DNA of 64,000 nt from contig JANTQA010000012.1 of NCBI GenBank assembly GCA_027625915.1, positions 2,263,001-2,327,000 of the forward strand. Reading direction: 5' to 3'. Shown here piece after piece: positions 35,281-45,148 of this stretch. Numbering within the stretch: position 1 is the stretch's first letter; each line of letters starts with the position of its first letter. Source of the DNA: Anaeramoeba flamelloides. Lineage: Eukaryota > Metamonada > Anaeramoebidae. The translations under genes were made by a program, and so were the position numbers. The notes below the pieces were generated by a model. That model did not search any database. It was given only the letters and a program-made list of their open reading frames with translations, and was not told the origin of the DNA.

Positions 35281-37060
35281 GATCAAAAAAAATTTTTTTT
35301 ATTGCTCAACAAATTAAAAATTTTCTTAAATTTCGATTTTTGGTGTTTAGAAGTCTCTAGGACGTCTAGTTTTCGAGATATTGCCCAAAATCGATTTTAA
35401 TATAAAAATTTTTTAATAGTGATTTTTCACAACTATTTTGGACAATAACTCGAAAAATATAAGAGCCCAAAAAAAAATGAAAAATTGAGATTGTTTTTAT
35501 ATTTTTTATATAGTGACCCCCATAGATTAAAATGAATTTTAAAAAATTTTTTTTAATGGTAGGTTTTAGTATATATAAATATTTTAAAATCTTCTACTCC
35601 TCACACGGAAAAAACTACTTAGTTACCAGTATTTATCCGAATTTTGGTACCTTAAGAGGATTTGAATTTTTGAAAAAAAAAAATTTTGAAAAGATTTAAA
35701 GGTAAATTCAGGTAGAAAACATGTATACTTTAATTGATCAAATTATATATAAAAATTTTAAAAAAAAAATAAAAAAAAACTATTAATTTAATTGATCTAT
35801 CAGTAATCGAACTCTGGCTAAACACTTTTCAAATTTTGAGATCTCGGTGCTCTACCGCTGAGCTAATGAGTAATTATTGGATATTTTAAAATTATAAAAT
35901 TTTGATGATAATAAAATTGAATTTTTAATTGGGTAATTTTTCAAATATTATTTTTTTTTGAAAAAAAACACTCTAAGTTTTTTAGGATTAAATTTTTTTT
36001 TTTTTTTATTATTACAAAATTAACAAATTTAAAATTGAATTGAAAAAAGATTAAATAAAAAAAAATTTTTTTTTTGAAAAAAATCATTTTAATAGGAAAC
36101 TCTAGTTAAAATTTTTTGATTTTTTTGAGCATTTTTTTTATATTTTTCTAGTGTAAACACTATCAAAAATTTGAAAAAAATGAATATTTAGATAAAATAA
36201 GATGAGGTTTAATAATTTTTTTTTTTCAAAATATTGATAATGTGAATTTTTTTATTATAAATTAGAAAAAAATGAAATTTTACTAAAGTTTTCCTATTAA
36301 AAAAAATATTTTTTTAAACGTTGTTTTTCAGTTAAAATAAAAATAAAAATCAATATTTTGAGATGTTTAAAAAAAAAATTTTTATTTTCAAAGTTACCAA
36401 TTTTTAGTACTTTAAAAAAAAATTTAAAAAAAAAATTTTTACATTTTTTAAAATTTTCAATTTTGAAAAAAGTCAAAAACACCCATTTTAAATATTAAAT
36501 ATTTTCGAAACCACTAACCCTCATAAAGTTTAAATTTAAAAAATTCACAAAAAAAAAATCAAAATAAAAAATTTTTGAAAAAATTTTTTTGTCTATATCA
36601 AATTATTTTTATCTTTCATTTTATCAACCAATATTCACAGTAACTTATGTATTTTTATAAATAACTTGGATAAAAGTGAAAAAAAATTCAAAATTAAAAA
36701 ATTTATATCTATTGCAGTTAAAAATATATTATAAATATAAAATTTGAGTAAATCAAAAATGGGAAAATCAAAAGAGTAGTAAAAAAAATTTCAAAAAAAA
36801 ATTTTTTTTTTTAAACCTTCATTTTTTCAATTTTTTCTCTAAAATCATATTTTTGATTGAAAATTACCCTAGTAAGATGATCTTAAAAACGTTAAAAAAA
36901 ATTTATTTTTGTGTAAAATTGGACCTTTTTTAGAAATAAAAAATTCAAAATTTCAAAAAACAATTTTTTTTTTGACAAAAAATCGAAAATTGAGAATAAC
37001 TTCTAAACTAGAGGAGATATAGAGCTCTAAACTTAAAAAATCAAAATTTCAGATTATTTG
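35270..37060. mobile_element. Inserted ~1.8-kb AT-rich element with terminal inverted similarity
   Basis: A non-coding block that separates LINE-A ORF2 pieces VPKSK (37054) and VPRNLKIYKIE (about 35250). About 70 bases near its left end (35335-35405: TTTCGATTTTTGG ... TCTAGTTTTCGAGATATTG) resemble, in inverse orientation, 70 bases near its right end (36985-37050: TTTTGATTTTTTAAG ... TCTAGTTTAGAAGTTATTC). That suggests long, diverged terminal inverted repeats and a DNA-transposon origin. Exact edges and a target duplication are not clear. It carries the tRNA-like sequence at 35793-35873. Confidence 0.5.
35793..35873 (-). tRNA. tRNA-like sequence (pseudogene or SINE head)
   Basis: On the minus strand it has a textbook A box, TTAGCTCAGCGGTAGAGC, forming a 4-bp D stem with a seven-base loop, and 33 bases further on a B-box-like AGTTCGATTACTG. 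The acceptor arms do not pair (TACTCAT has no partner), the anticodon stem is not formed, and the T stem has only three pairs. It cannot be a working tRNA of normal shape. It could be an old tRNA pseudogene or the promoter head of a tRNA-derived SINE. It is the only A-box/B-box pair I found in the window. Confidence 0.5.
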
Positions 37061-38556
37061 GATTTAGGGACGATGAGTAATTCGCCTAGACATCCAATAT
37101 TTATAAATTCATTTTTTTTCAATTTATACTTGTGAATCGAAATAATATTCAATTTTAAATCTAATTTATATTTATGAATATTTTTTTGCAAATCCCAAAT
37201 TTCAATCATATTTTGGCCTTGTCTTAAATATCTTAAAACCGAATTATTTTTTAATAAATTAAATATTTCTAATGTTGAAATATTTTTCTGATAGAATAAA
37301 ATTTTATTATTTGAGTTATTTATATTCAATTTGATATTATTTAATTTAATATTATTTAAATTTGGAAACTTTCTTTCTTGATTATCATCTATTTTATTGT
37401 GGTTAATTGAATTATTAAAAATTTTATCGATAACATTAAAAATTTCATTTTGGATTTTTTTTGTATCTGTAAAATTGTAATTATTATAATTTGATAAAAA
37501 AGTATAATTAATACTTTTTTTAATCCAATAATTAATTTGATTAAAATTTATCTCAATATTTTTATTCCAATTTCTTGATTCAGTTTTTTAAATTAAAATA
37601 ATTAAATCTTTAATTTTTTTTAATTTTTTTTTTGTTATTTTGTGTTTTTTGTGAAATATTTTTTTTGGGTTCAATTTGAATAATAAGAGGACTATTAAAT
37701 GGGTTTGTTTTATCAATTAGATTAAAATTGAAATTTTTTATTTCATTATTTTGTAGATTGTGATAATTTGAAATTATTTTCTGATATTCGATTTTTTCAT
37801 ATTTTTTTTTGATTTTTTCTAAAAAATTTGTTTCTTTAGAAATTTTATTAGAATTGTTTTTTTGTGAGATATTTTCTCAATTTTGAGAATTTTCTTTGAA
37901 TTGATTCTCATGAAGTTTACAATATCCATGGGAGTTTTTAGTGATTTTAGAACATTTATTACCATCTAATTTTTTTTCTTTACATTTAATTGAATTATTT
38001 CTTTTTTTATGTTTTGTAAAATCTAAATTTATTTTCTGTTTATTTTGACAATTAAGGCCATTTAAACCATGGTTTAGATTTTTTTTATTTTCTTTCTTAT
38101 CGTTCATTTTATTTAAAGAATTAATTTCTTCATTATTCTTTTTTAATTTTCTAATTCTCTTTCTTCTTCTTCTTTTTCATTTTCATTTTCATTTTCATTT
38201 TTATTTTCATTTTCATTTCTTCCTCTTCTTCTTCTTCTTCTTCTTCTTTTTCTTTTTCTTTTTCTTTTTCTTTTTCTTTTTCTTTTTCATTTTCATTTTT
38301 ATTTTCATTTCCATTTCCATTTTCTGTTTTTTCCACTTTTTCTTCTTCTTCTTCTTCTTCTTCTTTTTCTTTTTCTTTTTCTTTTTCTTTTTCTTTTTCA
38401 TTTTCATTTTCATTTTCATTTTCATTTTCATTTTCATTTTCTGTTTTTTCCACTTTTTCTTCTTCTTCTTCTTCTTCTTCTTTTTCTTTTTCTTTTTCTT
38501 TTTCTTTTTCATTTTCATTTTTATTTCCATTTCCATTTCCATTTTCTGTTTTTTCC

Positions 38557-38587
<31 letters not shown>

Positions 38588-38915
38588 CTTCTTCTTCTTC
38601 TTCTTCTTCTTCTTCTTCTTCTTCTTCTTCTTCTTCTTCTTCTTCTTCTTCTTCTTCTTCTTCTTCTTTTTCTTCTTCTTTTTCTTTTTCTTTTTCTTTT
38701 TCTTCTTTTTTTTCTTCTTTTTCCATTTCTTTTTCAATTTCCTTTTCCGATTTATTTAATAAAAGAATTTCGAATTCTTGGGCATTTATATTATTTTCAA
38801 TAATATTACTAGTAGTAATATTAGATATTTGAACATTATTATTATTATTATTATTATTTAATATTTTTGGTTTTCTTAAATTGTTTTTGTTCACATTTTC
38901 ATTTGAGTTCTCCAT
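37054..38915 (-). pseudogene. LINE-A ORF2 N-terminal region: E/K-rich tract and Cys/His motif
   Basis: The frame opens at the ATG at 38915, overlapping the ORF1 stop (38899) by 17 bases in another frame, a common LINE ORF1/ORF2 arrangement. After ~75 ordinary residues comes a long Glu/Lys tract from trinucleotide repeats, which ends out of frame near 38151. The next frame (38107-37877) has KCKEKKLDGNKC ... GYCKLHE, a C..G..C...GYC..H zinc-type motif also seen in other small Cys/His domains. Coding-like sequence continues past a stop to 37054 (ending GELLIVPKSK), where the inserted element begins. The region is probably nucleic-acid binding, by inference. Confidence 0.6.
38219..38735. repeat. 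Long polypyrimidine/polypurine trinucleotide tract
   Basis: CTT, TTTTTC and TTTTCA units almost without G on the plus strand, including a pure TTC run of over 100 bases from about 38556. It encodes the Glu/Lys tract of LINE-A ORF2 on the minus strand. Three larger units (CCACTTTTTCTTC ... TTTTCTGTTTTTT) repeat within it. Read length here is likely unstable between strains and assemblies. Confidence 0.8.
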
Positions 38916-40237
38916 ATTTAATTTTTTTTATTTGTTTTAATTCATTATCTTCATCCAGACAAGGTTTAGTTTTATCTTTTAATTTTTTATTTTTTTTAGA
39001 AATTTGAAATTCATAAATTAAATCTCTTATTTTTTGTTGGTATTGCTTTAATTTTAAATCAAAATTTATTTGAAATTTTTCCATTTCCTCGATTTTCCCC
39101 GCCATTTGTTTCATTTTATTTTTAAGTTTATTATTACTCTTATAAAGTTTTTTTCTTTTTTTAAAAGCTTTAGTTATATAGAGTAATCTTCCCTCAATTT
39201 TTTTATTTTTTAGTTCTAATGCATTATTCCTGTCCTTTTTAGTTTGGAATTGAATAAATGCTTTTCCATTGTTTGTATTTTCATTTGGGTTTAACCTTAT
39301 TTTTATTTTTTTGGGGCTGTATTCTTCAAACAAATTCATTATTTCAACTTTCTTCAATTTGAAAGGTATATTGCCAACAAATAAATAATTTTTTGAAAAT
39401 TTTTGATTTTTATGATAGTTCTGCATTTTATTTGTTTGTAATTTTCTTTTCTTGTTCCCCTCCTTTGGTTCTTTAAATTCTTCAAACATCAGTCTCCTAC
39501 CCTTAAATAATTTGTTTTCAAAATAAGTGAAAAAAAAAGCCTTATACTCATCATCAATAATAATATACCCAATGCCTTTTGATTGCTGTTGATTGTTTTT
39601 ATATATTTTGCATTCAATTATATCCACTGCTTGTTGGAAAAATCGCTTTAACTCTGTTTCACTGGCAGAATAATTAATGTTTTTTAAAAAAATTTTGATT
39701 TCTTTGTGTTTTAAATTTTTTCTTTTTCTTTCATCTCGAAGAGATCTTTTCAAATTTTTTTTTTTGATTTTGACTAGTGCTTAATGAACTCAAAAAATTT
39801 TCGCCGCCTTCGGCGGTGACTGTGTTGGCCTTTGGCCTGTTATTAACATTTAGTTCATTTGGGTGTTGATTCCGCAAGTCCTTTTCTTTTCTTTTTCCAA
39901 ATAAAGAAACATATTTTTTTTTCTTTTGAAACAAACTCTTCTTTTCTTTTTGTTTATTTTGCAAATTTTTTTTTGATATTCTTAATTGTTTACGTTTGTT
40001 TTCAATCACTGGTTGGAGTGTGTTTTTGTTTTCATTTTGGTTATTTTTTTCTTCTTTCTTTTCTTCTTTTTTATTTGGAACATATAAAATCACATGTTCA
40101 TTCATTGGATAGCAAACATGGATTTTTTCACTTTGTTCCACACACAAGTGAATCTTACAATCAGTACAATAGCAATTTGAATGTTTTGTAACATTACTTT
40201 TCCTGCATGTTACGCAATTAGTGTTTATTTTGTTCAT
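38899..40237 (-). CDS. LINE-A ORF1: zinc ribbon followed by two RRM domains
   Basis: Two overlapping frames. The first (40237-39731, 168 residues) starts at an ATG and has CVTC ... CYCTDCKIHLC, a zinc-ribbon pattern like the C-terminal Cys domain of piggyBac transposases, then a basic linker. The second (39771-38899) has no ATG near its start. It encodes two RRM folds: KIFLKNINYSASETELKRFF and KGIGYIIIDD for RRM1, NYLFVGNIPFKLKKVEIMNLF and KAFIQFQTKKDRNNAL for RRM2, then a coiled coil. RRM-bearing ORF1 proteins coat LINE RNA. The frames overlap at an 11-base A run (39755-39765, as T on the plus strand). A one-base change of its length would fuse them, so this may be a shift site, decay or a sequencing error. 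Confidence 0.75.
39804..39837 (-). other. Two adjacent GC-rich hairpins in LINE-A ORF1
   Basis: CCGCC-TTC-GGCGG (39804-39816) and GGCC-TTT-GGCC (39827-39837) are perfect hairpins in an otherwise very AT-poor-in-GC setting. On the element's RNA they lie ~40-80 bases upstream of the A run where the two ORF1 frames overlap. They stand out as the most GC-rich bases in the element. Confidence 0.7.
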
Positions 40238-40260
40238 GTTGTCTTAATTAAAAGGAATTA

Positions 40261-41660
40261 GATTTGGGGAGAAAACTAAAAAAAAATTAAATTATTTTAT
40301 TTTAATGGGTTTTTAACTTTATTTTTCAAATCTTTTTAAGTCCACTGAATATATTTTTTCTGTGTTAATTAAAGATTTTATTTTTGGATTAAATTTTTTA
40401 CAAACTTTTTGCATTTAAATGATACTGATTATGCAATTATTAATTGAAAATTTCATAATACTTTACTTTTATTAATTGTATTAACCTAATAAGAATAGAG
40501 TTTTTCCCAATTGCTAGCAGAATAATTCTGATGAAAATTTTAAGGTTATTACTAAAAACATAATTTATATGGTTTGAAATACAACAAAAATACACCCTTT
40601 TTACATTTTTGATATTATTTGTTATGTTTTTTTTTGGTGAAAATTTTGAAAATTAAATATCTTGTACTATCCTATTACCAACTAATCTTAAGAATTAAAT
40701 TTCAAAACAACCCATTTAATCAGAAAAATAAAGAAAAAAAACTCAAAAATATATCACATATAAAAAATATAGATTTAAAAAAATACCGGGTATGAAGATA
40801 ATCCCAGCACAAGATTTTGAATTGATTATATCCGGAAAATTGTTGTCTAATTACTGAATAATTTCTTCTATTTAAGAAACAAAATCTTTTTTTAAGAATC
40901 AAACCGTGAAAATTATAACTCATTTCTTATTAGAATGATAATTAATTAAATAACACTTGTTCAAAAAAATATGTAACCAATCAAAAAACTAGAATACAAA
41001 ATCCCATTGTCCAAACTTCTAGAAAAATCTGTATATAAACCTCGATTGTTTTTCAAAAAAGTAGATCTACTTGGGTTATCAAACAATTAAATGAGTATTC
41101 TATAGACAACCTCACTTTAATGAACTTTAGTAGGTTTATTACTTCGTTTTAAAAAAAATGATTATTTACAAATAGAATTTGATTTTAAATAAAAGCAATT
41201 CCACGACAATTTCCCTAATATTCCCAATTAAAATTTTTTTCAGGGGTTATTTTCAAGTCCGTTATTTTTTTCAATACCTTACCATTATATAACAATAATT
41301 ATTTACCTTTTGAAAACAAAAAGAATTCATAAAAATAAAAAATTAACTCAAATTTTTTAGGTTTAATTAAAATAATTCTAACACCACTAAGGCACACAAT
41401 AAAACATACCAACCAAAATTATATAAATATTAGAAAAATTTTTATTCTTAAAACGATAAAAAATATTTTAAATATTTTACCAAATTGAGACCAAAAATTT
41501 CGTTTTTCCATCGGCCCAACTTGGCTTATTGTGTGTATTCAAGTTAATTTATTTTCTCATTCTTCTGACCAACCACATGTAAAAACAAAAACTCTTCATT
41601 TTTTTTCAATTTGTCAAAAATAACAAAATAGTTATTTGTTCATAATTTTTGATCCAAGAT
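40261..41660. other. Spacer with 0.5-kb inverted-repeat element (copy A, about 40775-41287)
   Basis: Bases 40775-41287 align with the element at 47004-49224 (without its LINE): AAAAAATACCGGGTATGAA at the left, AGTAGATCTACTTGGGTTA in the middle, and ACGACAATTTCCCTAAT ... TTATTTTTTTCAATACC at the right. The ends are inverted repeats. The remainder of the spacer shows nothing I can name. Confidence 0.6.
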
Positions 41661-42278
41661 CTAATCATTCAAAATATCATCAATTAAGGAATTCAGAAAA
41701 TCGTCTTCATTTTCGTTTTCATCTTCAAATAATTTTTGGTTGTTTAAAGGTTTTTTTTGAGGTTTAGTTTTTTCAACGCTTGTTGTTTTTTCTTTTTTTG
41801 AAGATTTTTTTTTTATCAATTCTCTTTCAAGCAATTCTTGCTCCATTTCTTTGACAAAAAGATCTTGTGCATTCTCTTTGTTGTTAAGTGAAATACTTTT
41901 TGTTTTTGTTTCAGTTTTTTGCAGCTTATCTAACTTATTCAAATTTTGTCTTGCTTCAGTATTTTCCTGTTTTTCTCTTTTTTTTAATTTTTCTTGTTCT
42001 TGTTCTTGTTCTTGTTCTTTTGTATTCAGCTCACTTTGTTGATTTGTGTCAAGCAAAACTTGATCTTCAAAATATTTACTTGGTATTCCAAATCGCTCAG
42101 ATAAAGGCAACCGAGTTACATGCTTCTCAATTGTCTCAAGATCAAGACTAAACATTTTTTGAAGATTATTTTGTAGTTTCTGTTTTTCTTGGTTTAGTTG
42201 TCTGTTTTGCAACAGTTCTTCTTTCTTTTGTTTTTTGTTTGTTTGGTTGGAATATTCAAATTCTTCTCCAATGATCAT
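41661..42278 (-). CDS. Unknown Glu/Lys/Gln-rich protein
   Basis: A 205-codon frame from the ATG at 42278. The frame is also open upstream to about 42434, where a splice acceptor is possible. I do not recognise the family. A helical segment with QKMFSLDLETIEKHVTRLPL and ERFGIPSKYFED looks conserved in style. A Glu-Gln repeat and several coiled-coil-like stretches follow, and the protein ends in an acidic tail, EDDFLNSLIDDILND. Compared with the flanks it has far fewer stops and a plausible codon mix, so it is probably a host gene. The next genes on each side are a LINE (same strand) and the SPRY gene (opposite strand). Confidence 0.6.
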   Translation of the reverse strand: MIIGEEFEYSNQTNKKQKKEELLQNRQLNQEKQKLQNNLQKMFSLDLETIEKHVTRLPLSERFGIPSKYFEDQVLLDTNQQSELNTKEQEQEQEQEKLKKREKQENTEARQNLNKLDKLQKTETKTKSISLNNKENAQDLFVKEMEQELLERELIKKKSSKKEKTTSVEKTKPQKKPLNNQKLFEDENENEDDFLNSLIDDILND

Positions 42279-45148
42279 GTTTTTGGTACTTTTGTTTTTT
42301 GAATTTGCTTTTTCTTGTAGTGTTTGGATTAAAAAACAGAATACAATTGATTTTAATTTTTGATTTAGTTGGAAACAAAGAATGAAAAAATGATCTGAGT
42401 TCACAAAAAGATTTCCACAATGGAATTCTTGCAATCTAAAAGTTTAAATAATTGAAAAGGAATCTATGTTTATTGATATATTCAACTTGGTAAAGTCCCT
42501 TTTGAAAATATTAATTTTTACACAAACATTCAGTAATTATTTTATTTTGATTTAAGGGAGTAGTAAATCTTATTTATTTTTTTTCCCAAAGGTAATAGAG
42601 TAATTATTTACACAATAGTACAATTAAACCCGATATACAAAATCATTTATCAAGTTTAGAGAAATGAGTTATCATTTTTAGTGGATTTCATTTTCCCAAT
42701 TAATATTTTCATTCAAAAGAACAGATCCTTTTTAGTTGGGATTTTTGGATCAAAAATAGAAAAAAAAAAATTTGAAAAACAATTTTATTTTGAAGTAATC
42801 TCACTTTTAATAATTAGTGAGAATCTGTATTAACAAACAACCTTGAACCTTTAATCTTATTTTTAAAATACAATAAAAATAATTCCAATATTGAATCCTT
42901 GAAGATCTAAAAAAATTGCTTATTTCTTTTAAACAAAGATATAAATTGAATTTCTTGAAATTAAAGAGTTTAGACAATATTCTTTTTCAAACATTAAAAG
43001 TATAAACAAGAAACTGTTTTTATTAAAATCAGTTATTTGATAATATCTAGTTTTTTTTTTTTTTCTATTAGATTTATTTATTTGAATTTGTTTTATTTCT
43101 TTGAAAATCTTTTAAAAATTGAGAAATAATTGTAAATTCTATTGATAAATTTGGTATTTGTGTTGTTAATAACTGATTAAAATTATAAGATTGAGTAATT
43201 AATTATTGAGTATAAATAATCAAATTAAAAATTATTTCTTTAGATTATTAGTTGAATTTTCCAGGTTTTAAAAAAGTATATTGGGGGAATTTTTAATTTG
43301 ATTATTTGGTTCTTTTTCTCGGGTTTTTTCATTCAACCCAAGAAAAAATTGATTTGTACTGTTCTTTGAATCAAAAAATTATATTTTTTCGTGTTTAAAA
43401 TAATTATTTTAATTTTTTTGAAATTAAGTAGATTTTTTAATCTGCAGTTTTGAGAACTTAGATGTTCTATTTCTAAAGTGTGTTTTTGTACACTTCCTTT
43501 ACAGATATTCCGATTTCAATTATCATTCAAAGAAAATATTTTTTTTTAAATAATTCAGAAATAATTGAATTTTGAACTTTATGAAAATGAGAAAAATGGA
43601 TGAGACTTTTAAAAACAATAATTCATTTCGGAAAATAGCATTAAAAGTAAGTTTTCTCTTTTAGTAATTAGTTTTTTACTTCTCGTTTTTCAATTTCAAG
43701 ATCCGGTAATTATTTTTTTGAATTTGCGAGTAAATTCGCTTTAAGTTTTTTTTTAGTTTACTAGTTCCTTAAATAGTCTCAAAAATTGAATTTTTTATCT
43801 AGAGACACGATAATTATTCTCAAAAAAGAATTTTATAATTCAAATACTTATACAAAAATTATTATTGAAAACCAATGTTCACAAAATAATTAGAAATTGT
43901 TAAATAAGATGTTAGATTAATTAATTTCCAAGAAGAAAAACCGAAGGAAATTGTTTTTTAATATTAGTGTCATGGCATTCCATCAAATAAATATTAAAAA
44001 TCACTTTGGTGTTTACTTGTATTTGAAATTTAAAGGGGGTAAAACTAAAAGCTGTATCTTTTTTTTTCAATTATTCTAAATTAGTCTCATATAGGATTGT
44101 TTGTTTACCCGATATACACCAGAAGATATCACAAAAAAAGAAGAAACAAACTAAAAGAGATAGTATAAATTACTATCTATTCCGTTAAAATTGTTCTGTC
44201 TCTTGGTACAATTAACACTTGGGAATGGGAAGAAGTGAACTTTTTTTCCCATTTATTACACAAGTACAAGTCGTATATATCGAGAACAATTTAATTTGAT
44301 TAAAAATCACTTTTATACAAGAAATAAGTTGATACTAATCATCAAAACAAATCAAGAAACATTTTGATTTTAATGTTTGTTTAGTTTGTAATCAAAAAAG
44401 AAAAAATGATCACAGTTCTCAAAAAGAGTGCGAATAAGAAAATATCGCATCAAAAAAAAAATTCAGAACATGATAATAATGAAGGACACAATTTTTAGTT
44501 TTTCATATTAGAAAAATGGTTAATATTAGAAAATAATTTCAAAAAAAATCCTTTTTGATAATCAAATTTTTTATGAAACCAAGTAATAAACTTACTAAAA
44601 AGTTCATTAAAGTCGGGTTTCTCTAGAATACTTGAGTAATTTTTTGTTAACCCAAGTAGATCTACTTTTATTGAAAACAATAGAGTTTTATAGAGGTTTA
44701 CAGGGAGTTTAGAAAATGATAATGTTTATTCTTGTTTTTTTGATTGATTGAATGGTGTTTTGAACCAGTTTAATTACTTTTGTCGCCATGCTAATAAGTG
44801 GTTAGTTATTATTTTTAAAATTTGATTCATAAATAAAGGATTTGATTGAAAATAAAAGAAATTACACAACAAATTACGTTATATGAAATTTTGTAAAATC
44901 TTGTAATGTTTTTTTTTCCTCATGTCACGTATTTTTTTCAACAATAAATTTGAAAAAAAAATGAAAATGCTGTTCTTTTGATTTGTCTTGTAATTGTAAG
45001 TGTCCAAATTTCTCTCTTAACGATTAATTTTTTGATATAGAGATTATTTGAAGAACATTAAACGACTTGTAATAAGAGTAGAGAATAAAAACATGAAATT
45101 GAATTTTGAGAAAGTATTCATTTTCTGTTATTTTGCACATTTCTGGTA
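42279..45148. other. Spacer between divergent genes with inverted-repeat element copy B (about 44480-44940)
   Basis: Around 44480-44940 lies a minus-oriented copy of the 0.5-kb element: AGTAGATCTACTT in the middle, GGATTTGATTGAAAATAAAAG and CGTATTTTTTTCAAC at the right. A short open frame inside it (44495-44680, minus) has no parallel in the other copies. The rest should include the divergent promoters of the two flanking genes, but I recognise no element. Confidence 0.5.

Larger units (their letters stand above)
32829..40260 (-). mobile_element. LINE (non-LTR retrotransposon) copy A, nearly complete but decayed
   Basis: On the minus strand, from high to low coordinates, the order is ORF1 (zinc ribbon plus two RRMs), an overlapping ORF2 start with an E/K-rich region and a Cys/His motif, an APE-type endonuclease, then reverse transcriptase with FADD. 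That is the order of an L1/Jockey-like LINE. It is broken by a few stops and frame changes, by MITE copy D in the endonuclease, and by a ~1.8-kb inverted-repeat element before the endonuclease. The 3' end (last part of the RT thumb, C-terminal zinc motif and tail seen in copy B) is missing and the frame stops at MITE copy C. Loss of the 3' end is unusual for LINEs, which normally lose the 5' end. Confidence 0.85.

Noticed and set aside
35793-35873. Functional tRNA gene
   Set aside because: Acceptor, anticodon and T stems do not form; only the A box and part of the B box are kept.
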